NCBI GenBank assembly: GCA_003149065.1
Contig: QGFZ01000001.1
Span: forward strand, 682,001 to 746,000
Direction of reading: 5' to 3'
From: Ruminococcaceae bacterium R-25
Lineage (GTDB): Bacteria; Bacillota; Clostridia; Saccharofermentanales; Saccharofermentanaceae
Length of the DNA: 64,000 nucleotides
The position numbers and the translations under genes were made by a program. The notes under the pieces were generated by a model. It was not told where the DNA came from. It saw nothing but the letters and a program-made list of their open reading frames with translations, and searched no databases. This document shows, one piece after another, positions 33,894-43,100 of the stretch. Every line of letters starts with the position of its first letter. Position 1 is the first letter of the stretch.

Positions 33894-35288
33894 TTACTTA
33901 ATCCACTCTACAGTGATTTCTTTTGCGTCAAGGCCGTCTCTCTTCTTGATGAATTCAGGAGCTACCTGAGGGAACATAGCGCATGAGAGAACATCCTCTT
34001 CACTCTTGGCGATGTCCTTGTACTGTTCCTTGATCGAATCGAGTTCAGGCTTTAAAAGATCTGCAGGGCGGCATGTTATGACTTCGTCTGAGCCGATTGC
34101 TGCCTTTCTTATATCTTCGTTAACCTTGCCGGGGAGCTGGCCGTATTCTCCACGGAGCAAGCCCTTGGATTCTTTGGTAAATGTCTTATAACGTCCCATG
34201 AGAACGTTGAAAACAGCCTGTGAACCAACGATCTGGCTTGTCGGAGTTACGAGCGGCGGGAAACCGAAGTCTTCCCTAACACGGGGAACTTCCTGCAATA
34301 CCTCTTCCATCCTGTCTTCAGCATTTGCCTGCTTTAACTGGGATAAAAGATTTGAGAGCATTCCGCCGGGTACCTGATAAAGCAAAGTGTTAGGATCTAC
34401 GCGCAAAACCTTGGAACTGATAGTTCCTGCTTTTTCCATCTTTGCTGCAACGCCCTTGAAGTGAACTGCTGCCTGATTGAGCTTAACCAAGTCCAAACCG
34501 GTATCACGGTCAGTGCCCTTAAGAGTTGCTACTAAAGACTCTGTGGCAGGCTGTGATGTACCGTTTGCAAACGGGGACAGGGCGCAGTCTACAATATCGA
34601 CACCTGCCTGAGCTGCCATAAGGTAGACCATAGCGCCTGTTCCCGTCGTGTTGTGAGTATGAAGATGGATTGGAATAGACACCTTCTCCTTTAATTTCTT
34701 GATCAAGCTGTAAGCATCAGCAGGAAGCAAAAGATTAGCCATATCCTTGATACAGATGTTATCTGCGCCCATCTGCTCTAAGATAACTGCCTTTTCTACG
34801 AAGTAATCTTCGTTATGTACAGGGCTTGTCGTATAGCTCATTGCAGCTTCAACGATGCCGCCGTACTTCTTTACTGCCTTTATGGATGCTTCCATATTAC
34901 GGATATCGTTTAACGCATCGAAAATACGGACGATATCGATACCATTCTCAATGGACTTAGCGCAGAATGCTTCTACCATGTCATCTGCATAGTGGCGGTA
35001 ACCCAAAAGGTTCTGGCCACGAAGAAGCATTTGGAGCTTAGTATTTGGAAGAGCCTTGCGGAGTGTACGAAGTCTCTCCCACGGATCTTCATTAAGGAAT
35101 CTCATGCAGGAATCGAAAGTAGCTCCGCCCCAGCACTCGATCGAATAATAACCGATAGAATCAAGGATCTCGCATGCAGGAAGCATGTCTTCAAGCTTCA
35201 TTCTTGTAGCTGCCTGGCTCTGATGCGCGTCTCTTAAGATAGTATCTGTTATGAGAAGTTTCTTATTTGTACTAAAAAGTTCAGACAT
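33894..35288 (-). CDS. 5S-like pyruvate/oxaloacetate carboxyltransferase
   Basis: This is a 464-residue DRE-TIM metallolyase-type subunit that moves CO2 between oxaloacetate/pyruvate and biotin. It has ITDTILRDAHQSQAATRM (metal Asp), the biotin-site Lys in NICIKDMANLL and the metal motif PIHLHTHNTTG. It equals the transcarboxylase 5S subunit, the N-terminal two-thirds of OadA or the CT domain of pyruvate carboxylase, without the biotin domain, which is separate here. ATG 35288 follows GAGGTCATTTG. It is the last gene of the operon, starting 9 bp after the carrier. Confidence 0.93.
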   Translation of the reverse strand: MSELFSTNKKLLITDTILRDAHQSQAATRMKLEDMLPACEILDSIGYYSIECWGGATFDSCMRFLNEDPWERLRTLRKALPNTKLQMLLRGQNLLGYRHYADDMVEAFCAKSIENGIDIVRIFDALNDIRNMEASIKAVKKYGGIVEAAMSYTTSPVHNEDYFVEKAVILEQMGADNICIKDMANLLLPADAYSLIKKLKEKVSIPIHLHTHNTTGTGAMVYLMAAQAGVDIVDCALSPFANGTSQPATESLVATLKGTDRDTGLDLVKLNQAAVHFKGVAAKMEKAGTISSKVLRVDPNTLLYQVPGGMLSNLLSQLKQANAEDRMEEVLQEVPRVREDFGFPPLVTPTSQIVGSQAVFNVLMGRYKTFTKESKGLLRGEYGQLPGKVNEDIRKAAIGSDEVITCRPADLLKPELDSIKEQYKDIAKSEEDVLSCAMFPQVAPEFIKKRDGLDAKEITVEWIK

Positions 35289-35297
35289 CAAATGACC

Positions 35298-35678
35298 TCA
35301 CTTAACTTCGAAGAGCAAGTCGCCGCCTGCAACTGTAGAACCTTCTGTAAGGTTAAGAGAACCAACTGTACCGTCAACGGGTGCTGTGATCTCATTTTCC
35401 ATCTTCATTGCTTCAAGGATGAGGACAACTTCACCGGCCTTAACAGCGTCACCGGTTGCCTTCAAAACCTTAAGAATCGTTCCGGGCATAGGTGCAACTA
35501 CTGAACCTGAACCAACTTCAGCCGGCTTAGCTTGTGCGGGAGCAGGTGCTGCCTTGGGAGCTGTAACTACAGGAGCAGCAGCCTTTGCAACAGGTGCAAC
35601 TACTGCACCGTTTGCTCCAATAAGCTCAACGTCCATCTCATATGTCTTACCTTCAACTGTAATACGATACTTGCTCAT
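35298..35678 (-). CDS. biotin carboxyl carrier protein (1.3S-like)
   Basis: This is a 126-residue carrier. An N-terminal strand ([19 protein letters not shown]) leads to a Pro/Ala-rich flexible linker (about 28-54) and a C-terminal biotinyl domain with EAMKMEN; Lys92 would carry biotin. It shuttles CO2 between the two carboxyltransferases of the operon. The start is 2 bp after the small MmdE-like gene, and the GGAGAA at the end of that gene is its ribosome binding site. Confidence 0.93.
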   Translation of the reverse strand: MSKYRITVEGKTYEMDVELIGANGAVVAPVAKAAAPVVTAPKAAPAPAQAKPAEVGSGSVVAPMPGTILKVLKATGDAVKAGEVVLILEAMKMENEITAPVDGTVGSLNLTEGSTVAGGDLLFEVK

Positions 35679-35680
35679 AT

Positions 35681-35851
35681 TTATTCTCCTAATTGATATT
35701 TATGATAAGAAATGCCGTTATCGGCGATAAACTGCTCAAGGCTGGTCTTCTGCACTTCCCTGAAATTTCTGACTACAACATTCTTTGTATCTACGCCGTT
35801 TTCTTCAGCGATGCATGCGACTGCCATTGCAACGATCAAAGATTCATCCAC
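35681..35851 (-). CDS. 56-residue MmdE/OadG-like small subunit
   Basis: This short gene has a GTG start, with GGAGG 9 nt upstream, and a TAA at 35681-35683. The protein opens [20 protein letters not shown] and continues [10 protein letters not shown]. The pattern of a short helix, a turn and a strand is that of the C-terminal part of OadG/MmdD and of the 55-residue epsilon subunit MmdE of methylmalonyl-CoA decarboxylase. It has no membrane segment. It lies between the carboxyltransferase and the biotin carrier, so a structural role in the same complex is likely. Homology is my reading from a short sequence. Confidence 0.7.
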   Translation of the reverse strand: MDESLIVAMAVACIAEENGVDTKNVVVRNFREVQKTSLEQFIADNGISYHKYQLGE

Positions 35852-35865
35852 AATCAAGTTCCTCC

Positions 35866-37413
35866 TTAAAGCGGGATATTGCCGTGCTTCTTAAGAGGCA
35901 ATGTGCGTTCTTTTGTCTCAAGCATCTTGAATGCTTCAGCGATCTTGGATCTTGTCTCAGAAGGCAGGATTACTTCATCAACATAACCATGCTCAGCTGC
36001 AATATAAGGATTCATGAACTTCTCATTGTATTCAGCAAGGAGCTCTGCCCTCTTAGCAGCCGGATCTTCAGCAGCTTCGATTGCTTTCTTGCCGATGATG
36101 CTGACAGCGCCGGAACCGCCCATAACAGCGATCTCAGCGATAGGCCACGCGTAAACTACATCTGCGCCTGTACCCTTTGAGTTCATTGCGATATAAGCGC
36201 CGCCGTATGCTTTTCGCATGATGAGGCTGACCTTCGGAACTGTAGCTTCGGAATAAGCATAAAGTAATTTAGCGCCGTGACGGATGATGCCGCCGTGCTC
36301 CTGCTGTGAACCGGGCAGGAATGCCGGAACATCAACCAATGTAAGGAGCGGGATATCGAAGCAGTCGCAGAAACGGATAAAGCGTGAAGCCTTGTCAGAG
36401 GCATTGATCTCCAAAGATCCTGCCATATACAAAGCCTGATTTGCGATAACACCGATCGTCTGGCCGTCCAAACGTGCAAAGCCTACAACGATATTTCTTG
36501 CAAATGACTCCTGAACTTCAAAGAAGCTGTTAAGGTCAACGATTGAATTGATTACGTTTCTAACATCATATGCTTTCTTGGAATCAGCAGGAACGATATC
36601 AGCCAAAGAAGCGCTGTTATCAACTGCGGTACCGGGAACGTTAAGGCTTAAGTCTTCATTGCTCTGAGGAAGATATCCCAAGAGCTGTCGTACGCCGTTA
36701 AGGCATGAAAGATCATCAGGATATACAAAATGAGCAACACCTGATGTTGAGCTGTGAACTGAAGCACCGCCCAGATCAGCAGAGCTAATAACCTCACCTG
36801 TTACTGACTTAACTACTGCAGGTCCTGTGATGTACATCTGGGAGTAATCAGTCATGAAGATATAGTCGGTAATTGCGGGAGAATAGCATGCACCGCCTGC
36901 GCAAGGTCCCATGATTACCGAAATCTGAGGTATAACGCCTGATGCAATTGTATTTCTATAGAAGATATCTGCATAACCGGTCAGTGAATCAATTCCTTCT
37001 TCAATTCTTGCTCCGCCGGAATCGTTGATGGAAATAAAAGGTGCTTTCATCTCCATTGCCTTATCCATAGCCTTGCAGATCTTCATTGCCTGGGCTTCAC
37101 CTAAAGATCCGCCGCCAACAGTGAAATCCTGTGAAGAAGCGAAAGCAACACGGCCGTGAATATAACCGTAACCTGTTACAACACCGTCACCGGGCTTTTT
37201 CTTCTTATCCATTCCGAAATCAGAACATCTTGAAGTGATCTGATCATTTAACTCAACAAAAGTACCATCGTCGAAAAGAGCTTCCATTCTCTCACGAGCA
37301 GTGAGCTTTCCTGAAGCATGCTGCTTTGCAATACGCTCAGCACCGCCTGCCGCAAGGACTGCTTCCCTTCTGGATTCAAGACGGTCAATACTGTTCTGCC
37401 ATAATTCATCCAT
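35866..37413 (-). CDS. acyl-CoA carboxyltransferase (12S/MmdA/PccB-like)
   Basis: This is a 515-residue crotonase-fold carboxyltransferase that moves CO2 from biotin to an acyl-CoA such as acetyl-, propionyl- or methylmalonyl-CoA. Family marks are DGTFVELND, ISINDSGGARIEEG, IMGPCAGGACYSPA and LMRKAYGGAYIAMNSKG. ATG 37413 follows GAGG by 8 nt; the frame extends to 37452 without a better start. It is the first gene of the operon. The acyl-CoA substrate is not readable from these motifs; a fatty-acid-type operator suggests acetyl-CoA to malonyl-CoA. Confidence 0.93.
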   Translation of the reverse strand: MDELWQNSIDRLESRREAVLAAGGAERIAKQHASGKLTARERMEALFDDGTFVELNDQITSRCSDFGMDKKKKPGDGVVTGYGYIHGRVAFASSQDFTVGGGSLGEAQAMKICKAMDKAMEMKAPFISINDSGGARIEEGIDSLTGYADIFYRNTIASGVIPQISVIMGPCAGGACYSPAITDYIFMTDYSQMYITGPAVVKSVTGEVISSADLGGASVHSSTSGVAHFVYPDDLSCLNGVRQLLGYLPQSNEDLSLNVPGTAVDNSASLADIVPADSKKAYDVRNVINSIVDLNSFFEVQESFARNIVVGFARLDGQTIGVIANQALYMAGSLEINASDKASRFIRFCDCFDIPLLTLVDVPAFLPGSQQEHGGIIRHGAKLLYAYSEATVPKVSLIMRKAYGGAYIAMNSKGTGADVVYAWPIAEIAVMGGSGAVSIIGKKAIEAAEDPAAKRAELLAEYNEKFMNPYIAAEHGYVDEVILPSETRSKIAEAFKMLETKERTLPLKKHGNIPL

Positions 37414-37456
37414 ATGTATAGCCTCATATAACCATAGTTTTGATTCAATCAAAGGT

Positions 37457-37484
37457 ATTATAACAAAAATAGTTTGATAGTCAA
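37457..37484 (-). promoter_or_regulatory. promoter of the carboxytransferase operon
   Basis: On the - strand TTGACT and TATAAT are separated by 16 bp, 44 bp before the start at 37413. The -35 region lies inside the FabT-like palindrome. Confidence 0.85.
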
Positions 37485-37491
37485 ACTATTT
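37467..37491. promoter_or_regulatory. FabT-like operator over the promoter
   Basis: AAATAGTTTGA-TAG-TCAAACTATTT is a perfect 11-bp inverted repeat with a 3-nt centre that covers the -35 box. The core TTTGA-N3-TCAAA is the motif bound by the MarR-type fatty-acid regulator FabT (published form ANTTTGATTATCAAATT). Confidence 0.7.
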
Positions 37492-37605
37492 AGCCGTTTT
37501 TACTCTAAAAGACGCAAAAAGCACTAAAATTTTATATAAGAATTGAAATATAGTTATTTATGATCAACGTCAAAGACACCGGTTGCTCAGAGTCTATATA
37601 TCCAC

Positions 37606-37634
37606 AAAAAATCAAAAACCACCCAGAAGGGTGG
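37606..37634 (-). terminator. terminator of the 54-residue gene
   Basis: The stem CCACCC/GGGTGG (4-nt loop) on the - strand is followed by TTTTTGATTTTTT. It lies about 170 bp past the stop at 37801; that 170 bp holds no further gene that I can support. The rest of the gap to 37456 also appears empty. Confidence 0.75.
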
Positions 37635-37800
37635 CTTCTTCGTGACCGACGCCATTACATGACGTTTAAACGCTAATTCGGTTACACGAATATACAGCGT
37701 ATTGCTACCTGTCTTTAAATCTTATCTTATATTGCTGAAAATTCAAACAAATATCATATTAAGAACTGAATAAACTATCGAAGACTTTTTTCTGAATAAA

Positions 37801-37965
37801 TCATGTATCACCAAAAACCTTATCTAAAGTCTGTTTGGATGCTTCCTTAACAGGAGGCGTTGTAACTTTGACTTTGACTTCACAGTTCGATTCAATGATA
37901 TCAAGAAGTTTCTCAGACTCTTTTTTGTTTAATTTCATATAACGAGTAAAACTTATTGTAGTCAC
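37801..37965 (-). CDS. 54-residue hypothetical protein
   Basis: This small gene has a GTG start at 37965 with AAGGAGG 8 nt upstream; ATG starts further up would place this site inside the gene. The protein begins VTTISFTRYMKLNKKESEKL and continues as a charged helix, then a Lys/Val-rich strand and a flexible end. It has no membrane segment and no motif I know. It is alone on its transcript, with a TATAAT upstream (- strand, near 37998) and a terminator downstream. It could be an antitoxin or small regulator, but no partner gene is visible. Confidence 0.55.
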   Translation of the reverse strand: MTTISFTRYMKLNKKESEKLLDIIESNCEVKVKVTTPPVKEASKQTLDKVFGDT

Positions 37966-38064
37966 AAACAATTCCTCCTTCATTATATTTTGAATCATTA
38001 TACAACACGTTAGTGATCAAATAATCATTTGTTCGCGATTGTGTTTAAAAGGAACGCGATCATT

Positions 38065-38109
38065 TTTGTCTATTTGTCACAAAAGCCGACAAGAATTTGT
38101 CTATTTGTC
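38065..38109. repeat. pair of 14-bp direct repeats upstream of the second VanZ-like gene
   Basis: TTTGTCTATTTGTC occurs at 38065 and 38096 (31-bp spacing), ahead of a TATACT-like -10 box. This may be a paired binding site. Confidence 0.5.
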
Positions 38110-38191
38110 TATTCGATATGACAACAGATTGCATTATACTAAAGTTAGTCAAATTCCATTGATAAAAATATAAGTATTGGCGGCTCGGGTT

Positions 38192-38743
38192 ATGGATGGT
38201 TATCTCGGACATGCTATATCTATTGTTACTCTTGATGCAGTTATCGTTTGGATGATGCCTGCTTTAATGAGCTTTATTATCGGATTACTTATTTTCCGCA
38301 AAGGGAAAATGAGTTTAAGATCTTGTTTTGCACTTTTCATGCTCATCTTTTACCTTGCATTTGTATTTGCGCTTACTATTTTTGAAAGGAACGTATCTCA
38401 GGAAGCAGCTATGCAGCTTAAGCTGTTCTGGTCTTATGACTATATTTTTAATGGCGACAAAGGCATGTTTTTGGAAGTATTTTGGAATGTGGTCCTGTTT
38501 ATGCCATATGGTTTCTTAGCTTCCTTCATTTCCAAGAGCAAAGGAAAGTGGATCGTATTCTTATCCGGCTTTTTGATGTCTGTCGTAATTGAACTTACCC
38601 AGCTTTTAGCTCACAGAGGTGTTTTCGAATATGACGACATCCTTCATAACACGCTCGGAACAATAATCGGAATTGCATTGTTCTACTTAGCTTTCAAGAT
38701 CCTTTTAAGCTTTGAGAGAAAATATAAGATTCAGCTTATCTGA
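38192..38743 (+). CDS. VanZ-like membrane protein (second)
   Basis: This is a 183-residue membrane protein with about five helices. VanZ signature parts are LALTIFERN-like FALTIFERNVSQ, FWNVVLFMPYGFLASF, and SVVIELTQLLAHRGVFEYDDILHNTLGT read in two pieces. ATG 38192 is the first ATG; a TTG at 38177 in frame is possible, and neither has a strong ribosome binding site. It is a one-gene unit ending in a clear terminator. Its role in the envelope is unknown. Confidence 0.8.
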   Translation: MDGYLGHAISIVTLDAVIVWMMPALMSFIIGLLIFRKGKMSLRSCFALFMLIFYLAFVFALTIFERNVSQEAAMQLKLFWSYDYIFNGDKGMFLEVFWNVVLFMPYGFLASFISKSKGKWIVFLSGFLMSVVIELTQLLAHRGVFEYDDILHNTLGTIIGIALFYLAFKILLSFERKYKIQLI

Positions 38744-38751
38744 TATAAGAA

Positions 38752-38790
38752 AAATGCACCTCTATCAAGCGATAACAGGTGCATTTTTTT
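38752..38790 (+). terminator. terminator of the second VanZ-like gene
   Basis: The stem AAATGCACCT/AGGTGCATTT (15-nt loop) is followed by TTTT and lies 9 bp past the stop. Confidence 0.88.
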
Positions 38791-38815
38791 ACATGTTTAA
38801 TTTTGCTGAAATCTA

Positions 38816-39892
38816 TCAGAATAAGTTCGACAACAAAGTGTTTGACTTATGCTCGATCTCAGGATATACAAAGTCTTCAGTAATTCCGATCTGGGCAAGC
38901 TGCTTATTGATAAGCTCCTTCTTTGTGCCGGGAATCTTGATAGCATTTATCTTCTTACCGTCATCAGTGACGATGCTCGCTGACAATGTGCTTACGGAAC
39001 GGTCGATCTCCTTCTGGATATCTTCCATTGACTTTCCGTTGGTATAGATATACTTAGGGAAAATAAACGCACTCTGCTGCATCTTAACTCTGTCTGAAGC
39101 CTTTGAGGGAATAATGATATGCGCCAGCATCAATTCCTCAAAGATATTGAAAGGATAAAGCAGTTCACCGTTTGTCTTGGCTCTCTGGTTTAAAAGATAC
39201 ATGAACGACTGAATGACCGTGAATTCTTCACCGCTCAAAGACAAAGAGCCGAGATCTCTGAACTTTAACTGGTTAGTACCGGTATCGTCACCATTGATTA
39301 CAAGCGTATTCATGTCCCTGAACCTTAACTGCTTCCAGTCTGTTCTGGATGTTCTGGCATAGATCGATTTACATGTAGTCATGAACTCATTGGTCTTGTC
39401 CTGAGGAATGAGATTCAAAGCTACCTTTGCAGCAACTGTATGACCAACATCAAAGTGTTCAGTATTGATTTCATTACGGTCAACAATATGGTGTGAACCG
39501 AAAACATAAACATAACCGGGTTCAACAGTACCGGAGTTGTACTTCTCCGTAGCAAAATACAAAGCAATAAGCGGATTTGCAGAGACTTCTAAGATCCTGG
39601 TCTTGGCACCTTTATGCTGGAACTCTGAGATAGACCTGAAAAGATCAGAACTTCTGTCATAATCAGGATTTCCGCTCTGGCTTAAGAGCACGCGGTAATA
39701 GTATTCACTGGACTTCTTGGTAAGACCTTCATCAAGATAAAGGCTCGGAACAACATATTTATGATATTTGCTCTCGCCTCTGAAATAAAAGTGCCCTACC
39801 CTCTTGTCAGCCTCAATATTCCTATTTAAGAAAAAATGCAAAAATGATTCAAGTGAATCGCACAAAAAGCAGTTATCCTCATTAACAAGCAT
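38816..39892 (-). CDS. FRG-domain protein
   Basis: This is a 358-residue soluble protein with an N-terminal FRG domain. The name-giving motif is FYFRGESKYHKYVVPSLY (35-52); EFQHKGAKTRILEVSANP and LIALYFATEK (about 90-117) and GYVYVFG follow, as in the family. The C-terminal third is helical, with YPFNIFEELMLAHIIIPSKA, and has no motif I know. FRG proteins are scattered in bacteria and phages and are sometimes linked to defence, but their chemistry is not settled. GGGAG precedes the start. It stands alone, with no toxin, antitoxin or defence partner in view. Confidence 0.8.
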   Translation of the reverse strand: MLVNEDNCFLCDSLESFLHFFLNRNIEADKRVGHFYFRGESKYHKYVVPSLYLDEGLTKKSSEYYYRVLLSQSGNPDYDRSSDLFRSISEFQHKGAKTRILEVSANPLIALYFATEKYNSGTVEPGYVYVFGSHHIVDRNEINTEHFDVGHTVAAKVALNLIPQDKTNEFMTTCKSIYARTSRTDWKQLRFRDMNTLVINGDDTGTNQLKFRDLGSLSLSGEEFTVIQSFMYLLNQRAKTNGELLYPFNIFEELMLAHIIIPSKASDRVKMQQSAFIFPKYIYTNGKSMEDIQKEIDRSVSTLSASIVTDDGKKINAIKIPGTKKELINKQLAQIGITEDFVYPEIEHKSNTLLSNLF

Positions 39893-40094
39893 AACAATCT
39901 CCCAAATATATCAAAACAAACTTTACCCAAATGCCAATTATAATGCACTTTACAATGTAAAATTTTAACAGAAAAGGGCCTAAATGTATAGAATTCAGGT
40001 TAAGGTAAAATAAATTTGATGTTTCGCATTAATTAATTCAACTTTTTACAATCTTGATAATGCAGATATATTGCCAACAAAAATATAAGCGAAT

Positions 40095-40128
40095 AAAAAA
40101 CGGGGCCGGAGATCAACTCCAACCCCGT
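40095..40128 (-). terminator. terminator of surface gene A
   Basis: The stem ACGGGG-GGAG/CTCC-CCCCGT with an internal mismatch is followed on the - strand by TTTTTTATTC. Similar stems end genes B, C and D. Confidence 0.85.
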
Positions 40129-40155
40129 AAAACTTAAGGTTTTAAATCAAAAGAC

Positions 40156-43100
40156 TTATGCCGGTTCTTCTACAGGAGAATCAGCCTGAGCTTCTGCCGG
40201 AGCTTCAACAGGAGCCGGAGCAGGTTCCTCAACAGGTGCCGGTGCAGGCTCATCTGCAGGTGCTTCTGCAGGAGCAGGTGCGTCATTTACGGGTTCAGCT
40301 GCCGGTTCAGTTGCTGTAGCAGGAACTTCTGCATCAGGAGCGGACTCCCCTGACTTTACTGCTTCACTACGGTAAACAACATAATAAACCGTCAATGTAA
40401 CTTCGTTTGTTATTATCTGTTCACCGTTTGCATCAGTGATAACACAGCGATAGACCTTACCGTTCTTCGACAGATCGCACTTTCCGATAGAAAGCCAATT
40501 TGTAGTAGCGCCACCGGAAGTCAGATTTGCCCAACTGCTACCCTTCTTGAGCTGCCACTGGTATGTTAAGCCTTCACCTTCAGCTTCAACCATGAAGCCT
40601 GCAGTACCGCCCTCATATGTCTCAGTATTCTGAGGCTGCTTGGTAATTACGATCGCATTAGAAGGCTGCTTAACTGTAATCGTTACTTCATTAGTTGCAA
40701 GCTGCTCACCTGCCGCATTAGTAATAAGGCAACGATAGATCTTTCCGTTCTTGGAAGCATCAACCTTAATGGACATCGAAGCTGTCTTAGCGCCGCCGGT
40801 TGAAAGGTCAGCCCAGGTCTTGCCCTTCTTAAGCTGCCACTGATATGTGAGGCCCTCGCCTTCTGCAGCAACAGAGAACTTAGCTGTTGATCCCTCGAGT
40901 CCGGTGAAATCAGACGGCTGTGAAGTGATGTTGATGTCTGGATTCTTTACTGTGATCGTAACTTCATCCGTAGCAACCTGTTCACCTGCAGCATTCGTGA
41001 TAAGGCAGCGGTATGTCTTGCCATTCTTGGAATCATCGACCTTGATCGACATTGTCGGAGTTTTAGCTCCACCGGAACTTAAGTCAGCCCAGGTCTTGCC
41101 CTTCTTAAGCTGCCACTGATATGTGAGGCCCTCGCCTTCTGCAGCAACAGAGAACTTAGCTGTTGATCCTACAGGACCTGAATAGTTCTTAGGCTGAGTA
41201 GTGATATCAATTGCAGGCTTTATAACAAAGATAGATACTTCGTTAGAATAGAGTTCATTACCCTTATCATCGGTGATAACACAACGGTAAGTCTTACCGT
41301 TCTTAGAATCATCAACCTTAACGGACAATGTAGATGTATTAGCTCCACCTGCTGAAAGGTTAGCCCATTTACTGCCCTTCTTAAGCTGCCACTGATAGTT
41401 AAGATTCTCACCATAAGCATCAACGGTAAATTGAGCAGTATCGCCTACATATGCGTAGACATCACCAGGCTGACCTGTTATGTAAGGTCCGGGTAAAAAT
41501 GTTATTACACATGGTTCAGTATAAAGAGTATTGCCTTGAGCATCCGTAACAATACATCTGTACTGTGACTCTTCATTTGCTGTAAATAACAAAGTTGACG
41601 TTTGTGCAGATTCGCTGTTCACGTTAACCCAATTTTTGCCTTTAAGTTCCTGCCACTGATATGCAACATCGAAAACGCTTTCGACTTCAACATTAATGTC
41701 TACCTTATCTCCGGGATGGACTTCACAAGCAGAAGTATAACTGTCGAGCCTAAATGAACCAAAAGAGAGCTTAAATACTTCTATATAAACCTCAAATGCA
41801 TTACTGTAGCATCTGGTGCCATTATATGTAGGTACTATGAAACAAGCGACATAAGCTTCATAATAACCATCATTGTACTGTAAAGTAAGAGTTTGAGGGT
41901 TAACAGTAAATGATTTTCCTGTTCCCAAATAATCAATATTATCACCGAGCACATCATAAATATCTGCTGTGGCACCGGTGCCGGACCAAGCAAAACCACC
42001 ATATTCAGGTACAGAGTTTAAGTTATACCATGTATAGCTGTAACCAAAGCCTTTCGGCAGAGGATCCTCAATAAAGCTGCCATCATTCTCAACATCATTT
42101 ACGATCCATTTTGTATCTTTGGGTAAAGTTACTGTTGAAGTATATGATGTTTTAACAAAACAATCAGTATATGTGCTTACGCCAATACAATAATCAAATC
42201 TGAAATGCAATACTTTTTCAACAAAAGCAGAACCCTTTGTAAACTTGACTACACAAGCAAGCTCAGTATAAACCTCAGTATCATCGCCATTAATATCAAA
42301 ATAAGGTTCACCTAAAGCATTTCGGGCGCTTTGGTTATAATTAAAATAATTGTAAGTTTGACCATTCAGTTTAATGAAAAGATCTGATTCCTTTTGATAG
42401 TTGCCTGCTTTCTTTTTGGCAGAATCAATTCTATACCATTGATAACTGGCACTTACGCCTGAAGGCTTGGTTGTTTTTACATTAAAGAACTGATCGTCAT
42501 ATTCATAATGATAAGGAAGACTCCATACATAACTGTCATCTTCCTCATATGCAACACAAGCTGCGGAAAACTCTGTTTTATAACCAAAAATATCAAAAGT
42601 TACCCACCAGCCATATTCGTTGCCGTTATACAATGCGGATACATAGCAAGAAACAAAGCCTCTACCGAAGTCACTATCGTTATCACCATAATCATACGAG
42701 AATATAAAACGCTCGTTATTATCTAAAAGATCACCAAGATTAAGAGTGATTGAAGATGTTGTATATCCGGGATCACCAGGAATATCAGTCCACCAATAAC
42801 TGACAGCCTGATCTAATTTAAGATTTGGAGATAATGTAGGATTTATTGACAGAGTAAACGGCTTCTCCAAAGACGCAGTAATATTACGGTTGCCGACATT
42901 AAGATTTACATATTTATCTGCTCTTCTGAGAACAAATTCACAAACACCGGAGAAATACACAGAGTAAGATTTTCCATACTCCATATAATATACGGATTTA
43001 TATTCATCCCCAAAAGAATCAGCAAGACCAACCGGAATTACGTAAGACAAGTCAAGAATAGTGTCATTACTATTATCTGTGACTTCAACATAACTCCAAT

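Noticed and set aside
33894-37413. Sodium-pumping oxaloacetate or methylmalonyl-CoA decarboxylase operon
   Set aside because: No membrane beta subunit and no OadG-type membrane helix are present in the operon; it cannot be excluded that beta is elsewhere.
38816-39892. Phage-defence island
   Set aside because: Only one FRG protein is present, with no restriction, toxin, retron, transposase or phage gene around it.
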